Both the position numbers and the translations under genes were made by a program. From Streptomyces sp. NBC_00190 (lineage in GTDB: Bacteria > Actinomycetota > Actinomycetes > Streptomycetales > Streptomycetaceae), in contig NZ_CP108131.1 of assembly GCF_036203305.1 (NCBI RefSeq), positions 8,569,859-8,633,858 on the forward strand: 64,000 nt of DNA, given 5' to 3'. The stretch's first letter is position 1. Each line of letters begins with the position of its first letter. Positions 1 to 8,498 of the stretch are shown piece after piece. The notes under the pieces were generated by a model. That model made no database searches. It was not told the DNA's origin and worked only from the letters and a program-made list of their open reading frames with translations.

Positions 1-516
1 CTCCTGCCCCGTCTCCTCGACGGCACCTGGTCGCCGTACGAGCTGACTCTGATCGACGTGCCCGCCGACGTGACCACGGAGCAGCTCGACGAGCTCGCCC
101 TCGTGCTCGGCACGACCGGCATTGATGAGCCGCTCCTGAGTCGCCTGGGAGACTCCCGGGTCTGGTTCTCGGGCCACGACGACTGCTACGTGTTGTTGGA
201 GACCCGCGACCCCGCCCTGTCGGCCGCGGTCCTGGCGCGGCTGCTGACCCTGCTGGCTGGCTCCGCCCTCGCCGAACTCGCCGAGAAGCCTTTCTCGCAC
301 ATTCCCGAGCCCGGGCCCTGGCTACCCGAGCAACTGATCGCCACCGCACCCCACTGGATCGGAGCCCTGGGCAACGTCACCGAGGATCTGGTCACCATCA
401 GGCTGGCTGCCCTGCCAGGCCCGTGGCGGCTGGGCGTCTCGTTCCCGCAGCAGGCCGACCTCACCGCGACGCTTGACGTACGTCACGGCACCTGGCGGAT
501 CTCGCCCGCGGAGTAA
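1..516 (+). CDS. Hypothetical protein, 5' end outside window
   Basis: The reading frame is already open at base 1 and ends in TAA, so this is the C-terminal ~171 residues of a longer protein. An internal GTG at 58 exists but has no convincing ribosome site, so a start before the window is more likely. The visible part is acidic and Leu/Ala-rich with no signal peptide or membrane segment, and ends in an alternating hydrophobic stretch (RLGVSFPQQADLTATLDV) that looks like beta strands. I do not recognise the family. Codon use is normal for Streptomyces, which supports real coding. Confidence 0.6.
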   Translation, partial: LLPRLLDGTWSPYELTLIDVPADVTTEQLDELALVLGTTGIDEPLLSRLGDSRVWFSGHDDCYVLLETRDPALSAAVLARLLTLLAGSALAELAEKPFSHIPEPGPWLPEQLIATAPHWIGALGNVTEDLVTIRLAALPGPWRLGVSFPQQADLTATLDVRHGTWRISPAE

Positions 517-674
517 CGCGAGGAGCCACCCCGGCGAGGTGCCGGGTGTCAGCGGTAGCAGGTCACGCAGCCTACGGAGCGGCACCGGTGTGACCGAGCA
601 CAGTAGTTGGCCCGACCGGCCAACTACGGCGCAGCCGCAGGTGAGCATCCCGACCGTCGGCGCGGCGCGCCTGC

Positions 675-1505
675 TCAAACGCTGTCGATGCGGTCGAGCA
701 ACGCCTCGGCCTCGGCGGTGCGGCGGTGGTCCGGGCCGAAGGCGGCCAGGCAGGCGTCTTGGGCGGCTGTGACCAGCAGGCGGGCCTCGGCGCCACGCCC
801 CAGGCCGAGGAGGGCGGTGGCCGTGGCCAGCTCGACGGCGCCGGTTTCCGGGCGGCGCTGCTCCTGGGGCAATCGACGGCGCAGCTCGTCGGCGCGCTCC
901 GCCTCGGCGAGAGCCTCCTCGTGGCGGTCCTGGCCGTTGAGGCTGCGGGCCAGACCGAGACGCAGGACCAGGGTGAAGCGGTCCAGTACGCGATGAGCGG
1001 CAAGTGCCTCGCGCGCCAGCGCCTCCGCCTCCGGGTGGCGGCCCAGCGCGGTAAGGGCGTAAATCTGCCCATTGCGGGCGGCCGTTGCTATGAGCGGCAT
1101 GTCCGGCCCTGCCCAGCGGGCTGCGACCCGGGCGACGGCCGCGCACTCTGCCTCGCATTCGGCGTGTCGGGCGAGTGAGCTCAGCGCCTGGGCGCGGTCC
1201 GAGCGCAGTTTCAGGGTCTGCGGGTGTTCGGCGCCGAAGATCCTTCCGAAGACCGGCAGCAGTGCATCGTATGTGGTGACGGCATCGGCATGGCGGCCTT
1301 GAGCGCCCGCAGCGAGCGCGGCGATACCCAGTGCCAACGGCGCGTACGTGTCGTCGCGCGGCCGGGACCGGGCCGCAGCCACGGAGCGTGCCTCGGCCTC
1401 AGCCTCGGCATAACGCCCCGCCTGGTACAAGGCCATGGCCTGGGCCAACGGGGTTCTCGTCGTCTGGCCAGCTTCGCCTCGGCCACGCCACCAAAAGAGT
1501 TTCAT
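675..1505 (-). CDS. Tetratricopeptide-repeat (TPR) protein
   Basis: 276 residues from the ATG at 1505 (MKLFWWRGR...). The frame stays open further upstream to 1634, but that extension has non-coding composition. The body is a series of ~40-residue helical repeats with TPR signatures such as LYQAGRYAEAEAEAR and ALTALGRHPEAEALAR. The last repeat, near AFGPDHRRTAEAEALLDRI, matches the Streptomyces kinesin-light-chain-like TPR proteins. No enzymatic domain, signal peptide or membrane helix is visible, so it is probably a cytoplasmic scaffold. It stands alone, convergent with the partial gene at the left edge. Family assignment is firm; function is unknown. Confidence 0.75.
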   Translation of the reverse strand: MKLFWWRGRGEAGQTTRTPLAQAMALYQAGRYAEAEAEARSVAAARSRPRDDTYAPLALGIAALAAGAQGRHADAVTTYDALLPVFGRIFGAEHPQTLKLRSDRAQALSSLARHAECEAECAAVARVAARWAGPDMPLIATAARNGQIYALTALGRHPEAEALAREALAAHRVLDRFTLVLRLGLARSLNGQDRHEEALAEAERADELRRRLPQEQRRPETGAVELATATALLGLGRGAEARLLVTAAQDACLAAFGPDHRRTAEAEALLDRIDSV

Positions 1506-1970
1506 GCCCGGAGCATACGAATGCTGCGAACACCCACTCGGCAAGGCCTGGTGTATGGGTTCGAGCCCACGGGAGGCCAACTCAGACGCCACCCGGGCCA
1601 GATGGAACACTCGATGGACGCGGTCGCGGCCCACGTCGACGCTCTTCGCCGTCCCTCACCCTGAGCGCACGGACGTATGGGTGGCGCGGACCTTTGGACA
1701 CCCGCCCGCCGACCCTCTACCGGCGGCGGCCCTGATGGCCCTGACAGCCTGATCAGGATGATCCACGCGCTACCCTGCGGGCCAACTATCACGCTCAGAG
1801 GCTTCCCAATGGAGAAGTCAAGCCGCAGAACCCGTGCTGATGGCCGGTAGCCTGACTGCCTGACAGCCACACCTTCCCTTGGAAAAGAAGTTCAGGATGC
1901 ACATCCTGGAAGATCCATCCGAGCTCTCGGCACGCGCACAAGACCTCCTGCGTCGCTCAGCCCGGCGTGA
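1506..1970. other. Intergenic stretch with no convincing gene
   Basis: About 465 bases between the TPR gene and the truncated gene stub. One very short frame at 1896-1997 (ATG, 33 codons, begins MHILEDPSELSARAQ) lies just ahead of the stub in another frame and may be the frameshifted front of the same gene. Nothing else is supported. Confidence 0.4.
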
Positions 1971-2168
1971 GTGCCCCTCTCGGTTCGGCTGCCGATAGAG
2001 CTCTGGCAAGTGCGTGACCACTCGGGGAAACTCGTCCCCGCTCCCATGGATCTCATCATCCGATACGAGGGATTCGAGCAGAAGTTCGGAGGCCTGCGCT
2101 ACGAGGTACGCCGTAGCTGGGTTGTGAACGGGGATCGGTACGAGACGGGCCTTACCCCCGGATTCTGA
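1971..2168 (+). pseudogene. Gene stub truncated by the IS3 insertion
   Basis: A GTG-started frame of 65 codons, with sequence such as YEGFEQKFGGLRYEV. Its TGA stop (2166-2168) is formed by the first bases of the IS3 terminal repeat (TGAACAC), so the original gene ran on and its 3' part was lost or displaced. The Phe/Gly/Leu pattern faintly resembles SUKH/SMI1-type immunity proteins, but too little remains to assign it. A short ATG frame just upstream (1896) could be its original N-terminus after a frameshift. Confidence 0.5.
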
Positions 2169-2174
2169 ACACGT

Positions 2175-2476
2175 CTATGCGGCTTGGGTCAGGGTAGTTG
2201 CTGTTGGTTGGGAGTCGTTCTCGTAGGCGGTCGGAGATCGCTGGCCGAGGCGGGAGTGCCTGCGTCGGGTGTTGTATCGGGTCAGCCAGCGGAAGGCGTT
2301 GAGCCTGGCCTCACGCTCGCTCGACCAGGCCTTCCGGCCTTTGAGCGTCTCCCTCTTGAAGGCGGCATTGAAGCTTTCCGCAGCAGCGTTGTCCGCGCTG
2401 GACTCGACCGCGCCCATGCTCTGCCGGACCCCTGCTGACCTGCAGATCTCAGCGAAGGCCCTGCTCGTGTATTGGG
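2175..2476 (-). pseudogene. IS3 transposase orfB, 3' fragment
   Basis: C-terminal third of an IS3-type DDE integrase: YTSRAFAEICRSAGVRQSMG, then SADNAAAESFNAAFKRE containing the final catalytic Glu, and NTRRRHSRLGQRSPTAYEN. The stop is TAG at 2175. The N-terminal two thirds lie at 3966-4567. The IS30 insertion falls exactly between HGSQ and YTSR, and removing it with one TTGGG copy rejoins the two halves in frame. Not functional as it stands. Confidence 0.9.
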
Positions 2477-3965
2477 CGAGTTCAACCAGTCGTTGCAACA
2501 CCGGGCTGTTGCAGCGAGCGTAGCTGCTCTTCGAAGACCTCGGCCGGCGTCCGCCAGCCGAGGACCTTGCGGGGCCGGTTGTTGATCGCCGTGGCGACGG
2601 CTTCGAGGTCCGTGGACGACCAGCGGGAGAGATCAGTGCCCTTCGGGAAGTACTGACGCAGTAGCCCGTTCGTGTTCTCGTTTGTCGGTCGTTGCCAGGG
2701 CGAGTGCGGATCGGCGAAGAACACCTTTGTCCCGGTATCGAGAGCGAACTGGGCATGACCGGAGAGTTCCTTCCCACGGTCCCAGGTGAGGGTCTTGCGT
2801 AGCTGCTCGGGCAGCTGCGTCATCGACGTGGTGAGCGCCGCGTTCATCGCGATCGCGCCATAGCCGCCGAGCGGGGGGCCGTTCTTCACGGGCGGGCTCG
2901 CGCCCCAGCCATCGAGCCGAGGCAGGTGCACCAGGAGCGTGGAGCGGCTGCTGCGCTCGACAAGCGTGCCGATCGCGGAGCGGCCCGTCCCGATGATCAA
3001 ATCGCCTTCCCAGTGTCCAGGGACCGCGCGGTCCCCGGCCTCGGCGGGGCGTTCACTGAGGATGACGTCCGCGGTGACATGCCCCTGAGGCCTGTTCTGC
3101 GACCGTGCACGGGGAACCCGCAGCGCCCGGCCGGTGCGCAGACACGTGACCAGTTCCCGCTTGAGCGCGCCACGGCCTTCGATGAACAGCGCCTGGTAGA
3201 TCGCTTCGTGGCTGATGCGCATGGACTCATCATCGGGGAAGTCGACAGGGAGCCGGTGCGAGATCTGCTCCGGGCTCCATGCCGTCGCCCACCGCCTGTC
3301 CTGCCGATGCGGCTTGTTCAGCCCTTTCCACCCAGGCGTCTTTGGCCCGGTGACGATCATGCCGTCGGGGCGACGGACGCTGCCGGCGAGCCGCTCCTGC
3401 ACGTACTCACGCAACCTTTCGTCGCCTGCGAGCTTCGCGGTCTTCGGGCGCTTCGCAGCCTGCTGCGCTTTCCACTGCGCCACCAGAGCCCGGTAGACCG
3501 GTTTGCCGCCCCGGGTCGCCGCGTTGCGGCGCAGCTCGCGTGAGATCGTGCCCGCGTCGCGGCCGGTCCTGCGAGCGATCTCCCGCACGCCGAACTCCTG
3601 GGCGCGCAGCAGCGCGATCTCCTCACGCTCAGCGAACGACAGATAGCGGCCGGTGGGCTCATCCAGGCTGATCGGCGGCATCCCGCCAGCGTGACGGAAC
3701 CATCGGGTTCCGACCGGACATGAAACGCCAACAGCCACCGCGGCCTCTGCCGTCGTCACTCCCGACGCGATCCGCTGCCAGAAGTGGCGCTGCACTGCAC
3801 GAGACGGCTCCGGCCGACCCGGTGAACGCATCGGCGGTCGCATCGCCCGATCCGCCGCCCACTGCCGTCGCGCTCCCGCAGGCGCCTTCGGCACCTTCTG
3901 CTGCTGGTCTTGTCCCATCGCACACCTCCGTGATCAAGGTGTTGCGACGACCAGTTGAATCCGCC
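2477..3965 (-). mobile_element. IS30-family insertion sequence inside IS3 orfB
   Basis: 1489 bp. The inverted termini share TTCAAC.. and ..TCGTTGCAACACC / TCGTCGCAACACC just inside each end (left from 2481, right ending at 3959). The element is flanked by TTGGG at 2472-2476 and again at 3966-3970, a 5-bp direct repeat read as the target duplication. It carries one intact transposase gene with a strong ribosome site, so it is probably the youngest and possibly active member of the nest. Confidence 0.9.
2482..3918 (-). CDS. IS30-family transposase
   Basis: 478 residues from ATG at 3918, with GGAGG 8 bases upstream. An N-terminal helix-turn-helix (FAEREEIALLRAQEFGVREI then ARRTGRDAGTISRELRRN, about residues 93-135) is typical of IS30. 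It is followed by an rve-type DDE core: GHWEGDLIIGTG with the first Asp, TWDRGKELSGH with the second, and PWQRPTNENTNGLLRQYFP with the Glu. The end, NRPRKVLGWRTPAEVF, is the IS30 signature. Length is somewhat above the usual 320-400 because of an N-terminal extension. The reading frame is intact. The stop lies in the left terminal repeat. Confidence 0.95.
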   Translation of the reverse strand: MGQDQQQKVPKAPAGARRQWAADRAMRPPMRSPGRPEPSRAVQRHFWQRIASGVTTAEAAVAVGVSCPVGTRWFRHAGGMPPISLDEPTGRYLSFAEREEIALLRAQEFGVREIARRTGRDAGTISRELRRNAATRGGKPVYRALVAQWKAQQAAKRPKTAKLAGDERLREYVQERLAGSVRRPDGMIVTGPKTPGWKGLNKPHRQDRRWATAWSPEQISHRLPVDFPDDESMRISHEAIYQALFIEGRGALKRELVTCLRTGRALRVPRARSQNRPQGHVTADVILSERPAEAGDRAVPGHWEGDLIIGTGRSAIGTLVERSSRSTLLVHLPRLDGWGASPPVKNGPPLGGYGAIAMNAALTTSMTQLPEQLRKTLTWDRGKELSGHAQFALDTGTKVFFADPHSPWQRPTNENTNGLLRQYFPKGTDLSRWSSTDLEAVATAINNRPRKVLGWRTPAEVFEEQLRSLQQPGVATTG

Positions 3966-4567
3966 TTGGGATCCGTGATCCGTGTGCATGACCGCTCCGG
4001 CCAGGCTCCCGCGGGTTCGCCCGGCTGCTGTCAGGGCGTCGGTGACGAGTTCTGTGCGCATGTGGTCGGCGATGGCCCATCCGGCCAGCCGACGTGAGGC
4101 GAGGCCGATGACGGTCGCGAGGCAGAGCGGCTTCGAGCCGCTGACCGGCAGATACGTGATGTCGCCGGCGTACTTCGTGTTCACCGCGGCCGCGGTGAAG
4201 TCACGGCCGATCAGATCCGGCGCCTTCGGCGCCGCCTGGTCCGCAACGGTGGTCCGGTGCCGACGCCGCAGACGGACACCCCCGACTCCGATGGTCCGCA
4301 TAATGCTGGCGACGCGTTTGTGGTTGATCCGTTCCCCCTCGTCGCGGAGTTCCGCCGTGATCCTGGGGGCGCCGTAGGTGCCGTCGGAGTCCTGGTGAAC
4401 CTTGCGTATCCGGGCCGCGAGCCCGGCCTCGGCGATCTGCCGGGCCGCCCTTGCGGCTGCGGTGCGGCGCCAGTAGCAGAAGCTCGGGCGAGAGATGCCC
4501 GGCATCGAACACAACCGCGTGACGCCGAACCGGCGCTGATGATCTCCAACGAACTGGCAGCGGTTCA
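3966..4567 (-). pseudogene. IS3 transposase orfB, 5' fragment
   Basis: N-terminal and central part of the IS3 integrase: CQFVGDHQRRFGVTRLC, then GTYGAPRITAELRDEG, then RDFTAAAVNTKYAGDITYLP carrying the first catalytic Asp, and MHTDHGSQ carrying the second. It is cut downstream by the IS30. Upstream it is cut by the ISAzo13 element at the point where orfA and orfB overlap, so its GTG start is lost. With both insertions removed, orfB would start at a GTG overlapping the orfA stop (GTGA), the normal IS3 arrangement. Confidence 0.9.
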
Positions 4568-4578
4568 GGGGTTGTCAA

Positions 4579-5326
4579 TCAACTACTGCCTGATTTGATC
4601 TTGTTGTCGTGGTCGGTGATCACCTTTTGCAGAGCTTCGAGTGTGCGTGGTGGATGCGTCTGTGGGGTGAGTGTGGGGGTGAGGCCGGTTCCGGCGAAGG
4701 CCAGCAGTGGCCTGCTCGTCATGGCGTGGTAGCTCAGCGTGTTGCGGTCGTGCCCGAGGATCTTGCCCATCAGGGTCAGGGTGACGGTGTTGCGGCTTCT
4801 GAGTAGGGCGACCAGGACGCGGTGGCGGTGGTCGAGGATGCCGAATCCGGGGTTGCGGCCGCGCCGGTCCCGCCCTTCGCTCTGGCGCTGGGCCTCGGCC
4901 AGGATCTGGCGGCACGGTTCGAGCTGGAGCACGAGCTGGTCGAACTCCTCGCGTGTCAGGCCGGTCAGGACCGGGTGGGTGAGGAGGAAAGTCGCCTCGG
5001 CCGGGATCGGCGGCGGTGCTGGCTCGGGTGCGGACCGGGCAGCTTGTGCGGGGTCGTGCGGGGTGATCGTGTAGTTCCACTCGCCATGGAACTCGTCGCG
5101 GGTGACGCGCTCCGTGATCGCTTTGCGGTCGGCCCGGGTGAGTTTGCGGCCGGTGGGGTAGGTGTTCTCGTCCAGCGCGGCTTTGACGGTCAGTCCGGTG
5201 CGGGTCCGGGTCGCCGAAATCGTCTGGATCAGTACTTCGTAGCTGGTCAGGGGCCGGCCGCGCAGGCTGTGGGTGATGCGGGAGAACAGGCGGTGTTCGA
5301 CCTTGTTCCACTTCGATGTCCCGGGC
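4579..5326 (-). pseudogene. ISAzo13 transposase, C-terminal piece
   Basis: About 249 codons from the insertion point to TGA at 4579. The piece opens with PGTSKWNKVEHRLFSRI and continues with GRPLTSYEVLIQTI and DEFHGEWNYTITPH, the hallmark C-terminal region of ISAzo13 (Rhodopirellula-type DDE) transposases. The N-terminal piece at 6783-7723 ends in AHFPPGT. Excising the IS4 with one copy of its 10-bp duplication fuses them in frame as AHFPPGTSKWNK. Downstream is a tail ending RTLEALQKVITDHDNK. Confidence 0.85.
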
Positions 5327-6772
5327 CAATGCCGTTGCTTGAGTTAGTGAACTATCGCGGGATGCAGCGTGATGACCTTGGGTTTGACCCGGCGTGTGGG
5401 TTGCCGGTCCCGGGTGTTGATCCGGTAGGAGAGCTTGGAGGAGTACTTCGAGTCCGGCCGCTTCAGGTGCCGGTCCGCCTCGCGTAGACGCCGGGTGCCG
5501 TTGTCCAGCTTGCGGTGCACCTTCGCCGCAAGTACGGCCAGGAACGTCTTGATCTTCTTGGGTGTGTCCGCGCACTGGCGGACCACGCTGCGGCGTGTGT
5601 GCTTGAGGACTTTGACGAACGACACCCGGTCCGGGTCGATACCGTTGTCGTCAGCCAGCTTCATGACGACCCGGGTCAGGCAGTGGTGCACCGTCAGATG
5701 CGCCCAGACCTCCTGCCGGACAAGGGCGGGGTCGCCAGAACGCAGGACTTCGGCCGGTCCGCGCTGGAACGTCTTGATCTGCCGAAACGCCGACTCCGCC
5801 TCCCATCTTTCCCGGTACAGAGCTGACAGCTCCGACGCCGGATACTCCACCGGGTCCAGCAGGTCGGTCAGCAGCCTGACCACCTCACCGCCGTTGACGC
5901 GGTACTCGATCACCCGGACCAGCACACCGCCGGGGTGCGCACCCTTCTGGCTAGGCCAGATTCATCCTCGCCGAGTAGGTGCCGTCAGCGAGATGCTCGA
6001 CCGGACGGTGGGCCACGGGTGAACGGGCCCGGAGCAGGAGATGCGACCCGGCTTCCAGATACGCCTTCCATAAGGCGACCCCGGGAAAGTTGCGGTCCAT
6101 GACCACGAGCATCCCGGCCGCTGAAACGGCCAGAGCAATCGCGAGTTCACGCTCGCCGCCGTTGAAGCCGCCCACCGCCGCGTCGATCTGCGCGTGGGTG
6201 CCGCACTCGGTCAGCGTCACCACCCTCACCTGGGGAAAACCTGCCGGGTGGCCGTTCTTGACCGGCCCGCCGAACGCGGCCCGGTTCACCTTCGTGTCCG
6301 GTGCGTCCAGCACGAACCCGTCTACCGCGGCCAGCCGCATCCCGCGGTAGAAGGAGTCCTGCAGTCCGACCGGCGCCAACGGGCCGGCCAGCTCCCGGAA
6401 CACGCCCTCCAACACCAGCGGACCCAGACGCCCGCGCGCCCGGGTAAACGACGACTTGTTCGGAATGCTTGCACTCAGCTCTGGGACGCTGCCGACCAGG
6501 TGTTCAGCGACATCGTCGTAGGAGTCCTGCTGGAACAGTGCCAGCGCAAGGGTGAAATAGACCATGAACCCAGCGGGCAGAGCGCCGGGCTTCTTGTCCC
6601 GGACCCGGCACTTCTCCAGCACCCCGGCGACGAGTTCCGGAGTCACCCATCGGGTCACTACCCCCAGCCGCACATGATCGGACAACCCCACCCAAGGATG
6701 CATGCCCGGCCCAACGACCCCGCCCCTCCAGCGTCACTGCGAACTGCTTGACGAGTTCAAGCAACGGCATTG
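5327..6772 (-). mobile_element. IS4-family element inserted in the ISAzo13 transposase
   Basis: 1446 bp with a perfect 16-bp terminal inverted repeat, CAATGCCGTTGCTTGA, at both ends. It is flanked by the exact 10-bp direct repeat TGTCCCGGGC at 5317-5326 and 6773-6782, a length normal for IS4-type transposition. It carries one transposase gene with a frameshift. This is the innermost layer on the right-hand side of the nest. Confidence 0.95.
5344..6703 (-). pseudogene. IS4-family transposase, frameshifted
   Basis: The N-terminal half (ATG at 6703, 250 codons) has the IS4 N-terminal domain (WVTPELVAGVLEKC, FTLALALFQQDSYDDV) and DDE-core strands (AVDGFVLDAPDTK with the first Asp, MLVVMDRNFPG with the second). 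It stops at TAG 5953. The remaining half (GGVLVRVIEYRVNGGE, then LYRERWEAESAFRQIK with the catalytic Glu of the YREXXXXE motif) continues in another frame down to TAA at 5344. A one-base indel near 5950-5960 explains this. The position and the loss of overlap argue for mutation rather than programmed frameshifting. Confidence 0.85.
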
Positions 6773-6782
6773 TGTCCCGGGC

Positions 6783-7723
6783 GGGAAGTGGGCGACGGTG
6801 ACGGACAAGCCGGACTCGTCGGCGAAGACGGCGAGGTCCATCTTGAACAGGTGGGAGTCGGCGGAGTTCGCTCCGCCGGAGTCCGCCGTGACCAGCAGCC
6901 TGCCAGCGCCGGGGTAGTCCGCCTTGCCCTGGTCGTTCCACCAGCGGCGCAGGGACTCCACCGCGAAGGCGGCGGTGTTGCGGTTGGTACCCACGTTCAC
7001 CCAGCCGGTGTCACGTCCAAGGTCGTAGACGCCGTAGGGGATGGCGATCGGGGTGTCCGGCCCGGTGAAATCATGGTCCGGAGCGGTGATCGGATCGCCC
7101 TTTGGACGGTAGGTACGGCCGGGACGGGCGAACTCGCCGATCGGTTCCTTCTGCTTCGCATCCACGCTCACCACGGGCAAGCCGCGGGCCAGGAAGAGCT
7201 CGGCGGCCGCGTTGATATGCCGGAACTGGGCGTCACGGTCCGGTGACTGCGAGCCGGCCCGGGTCTTGGCCATGCCCTGCAGACTGAACCCCATCTCCCG
7301 CAGCAGCCCGCCGACCACCGGAGCACTGACCGGATGCCCCGCATCGCTCAGCTCTCGAGCCAGGTCCCGCAACGACGCCGTCGTCCAGCGCAACGGAGAC
7401 ACCGGATCACCCACCTCCCGCGGCTCGATCAACGCCTCGAGCGCCGGCCGGAGGCCAGGGTCCCGCTCAGCAGCCGACCTGCGGCCACCACCTGGCCGAC
7501 GCACCCGGCCCAACGACTCGGCCCCGCTGGCGAGTTCGGTGCATCCCCGCGCGACGGTCGACTCCGAGACCTCCGCCAGCCTGGCCACCGCCACGATCCC
7601 GCCGTGCCCCAGCGCCTCGGCCTCCGACGCCAGATACAAACGACGCTGCCGCTCATCCAGATGCGGCAACAACGCCGCGAACTTCACGTCCAGGACCGCC
7701 AGGTCCTCCTCAGAAATCCCCAC
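6783..7723 (-). pseudogene. ISAzo13 transposase, N-terminal piece
   Basis: Starts at GTG 7723 (MGISEEDLAVLDVKFAALLP). The HTH-like region GGIVAVARLAEVSESTVARG (residues ~38-57) is followed by VVSVDAKQKEPIGEFARPGR and RLLVTADSGGANSADSHLFK, which carry DDE-core acidic residues typical of ISAzo13. It is interrupted at AHFPPGT by the IS4; the apparent downstream codons (CRCLNSSSSSQ) are read from the IS4 terminus. The continuation is at 4579-5326. Confidence 0.9.
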
Positions 7724-7791
7724 AACAGACCACGTATCACGGTACGTACGGCAGCCACACCGAAAACCGTCAGTAATTCACTGACGGCTCC

Positions 7792-8091
7792 TCACCAGCG
7801 CGTCTCCCCGGCGAAATACCGGGCCGCCTTGCGGAGGATGTCGCGCTCTTCCTCCAGCTCACGGATCCTCTTCCGCGCCGCGGCCAGCTCCACGCCGGCA
7901 CCATCAGCCTGCGCAGCGGCCGGAGGCGCGGAGTGGGCACCGGGGCCGCGGCCGTCGGCGGCCCGGATCCAGTTCCGCAGCGTCTCGGTGTTCACCCCGA
8001 GATCACCAGCGACCGACTTGATCGTCACTCCCGGACGCGACCGGTACAACGCGACCGCGTCCGCCTTGCACTCGGCGGGGTAATGCTTCAT
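7792..8091 (-). CDS. IS3-family orfA (HTH protein)
   Basis: 99 residues from ATG at 8091: MKHYPAECKADAVALYRSRP, then SVAGDLGVNTETLRNWIR, a standard IS3/IS911 OrfA helix-turn-helix, and a C-terminal leucine-zipper-like segment (AAARKRIRELEEERDILRK). The TGA stop (7792-7794) coincides with the TCA target duplication of the ISAzo13 insertion, so orfA stayed intact while orfB lost its start. Alone it can only bind DNA; with OrfB broken, transposition is unlikely without help in trans. Confidence 0.9.
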   Translation of the reverse strand: MKHYPAECKADAVALYRSRPGVTIKSVAGDLGVNTETLRNWIRAADGRGPGAHSAPPAAAQADGAGVELAAARKRIRELEEERDILRKAARYFAGETRW

Positions 8092-8147
8092 CCCCACGGG
8101 GACTCCATTCTCCTGGACCATCAAGATCCAAGTCTCTCCGGTGTCCA

Positions 8148-8493
8148 AAACCCGGGGTCAAGGCCCGGCTGCTCTCGCTTGCCCTGGAGGCGCTCAGGCT
8201 TGGAACCACCGTGGTCCTGGATTTCGGATGCTGGTCTCGTGTTGAGAGGTCCGCAATCCGATGGCTGGCGGTTGCCGGTGGACCTGGAAACCCAGCGCGC
8301 GAGGATCGTCCGTCGCCAGTCGCTCACTCCGGATCAGACCTTCCCGATGAGCGAGGCGGACCTCTTGAACTGGAGGAAGCTGTTCGAGGAGCCGGATGCT
8401 GCAGAACTCGATGGGGATGAGATTGGCCCCCGCCTCCTGATTGGCAGGGTTGGCCCGAGTGGGCCGCCGATCGGTGGCCATCTTTCAGTGGTC
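8148..8493 (+). pseudogene. Remnant of a P-loop (AAA_33-type) kinase
   Basis: Squeezed between the IS3 and the IS5 element. Three frames together give the C-terminal half of a zeta-toxin-like nucleotide kinase family common in Streptomyces: TTVVLDFGCWSRVERSAIRW in frame 1, LPVDLETQRARIVRRQ plus TFPMSEADLLNWRKLFEEPD in frame 2, and DWQGWPEWAADRWPSFS in frame 3. The Walker A part is missing to the left. At least two indels are needed to read through. A dead gene cut at both ends by insertions. Confidence 0.7.
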
Positions 8494-8498
8494 GTTAA

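Larger units (their letters stand above)
4568..7791 (-). mobile_element. ISAzo13-family element inserted at the IS3 orfA/orfB junction
   Basis: The termini are imperfect ~25-bp inverted repeats: GGGGTTGTCAATCAACTACTG at the left, and on the other strand GGAGCCGTCAGTGAATTACTG ending at 7791. TCA occurs on both outer sides (4565-4567 and 7792-7794), read as a 3-bp target duplication. Without the IS4 inside it, the element is about 1.77 kb. It carries one long transposase gene, now in two pieces. Family assignment rests on the protein; boundaries rest on the repeats plus perfect reconstruction of the host IS3. Confidence 0.85.
2166..8147 (-). mobile_element. IS3-family element containing three nested insertions
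   Basis: Outermost element of the nest. The termini are imperfect inverted repeats: TGAACAC...CTTGGGTC at 2166 and, on the other strand, TGGACAC...CTTGGATC ending at 8147. Removing the IS30 (2477-3965) and the ISAzo13 element (4568-7791), each with one copy of its target duplication, leaves about 1.26 kb, normal for IS3. It also restores orfA overlapping orfB as GTGA. No clear duplication flanks the outer element itself. The left end truncates the stub at 1971 and the right end abuts a kinase remnant, so it may have caused a deletion. Confidence 0.85.
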
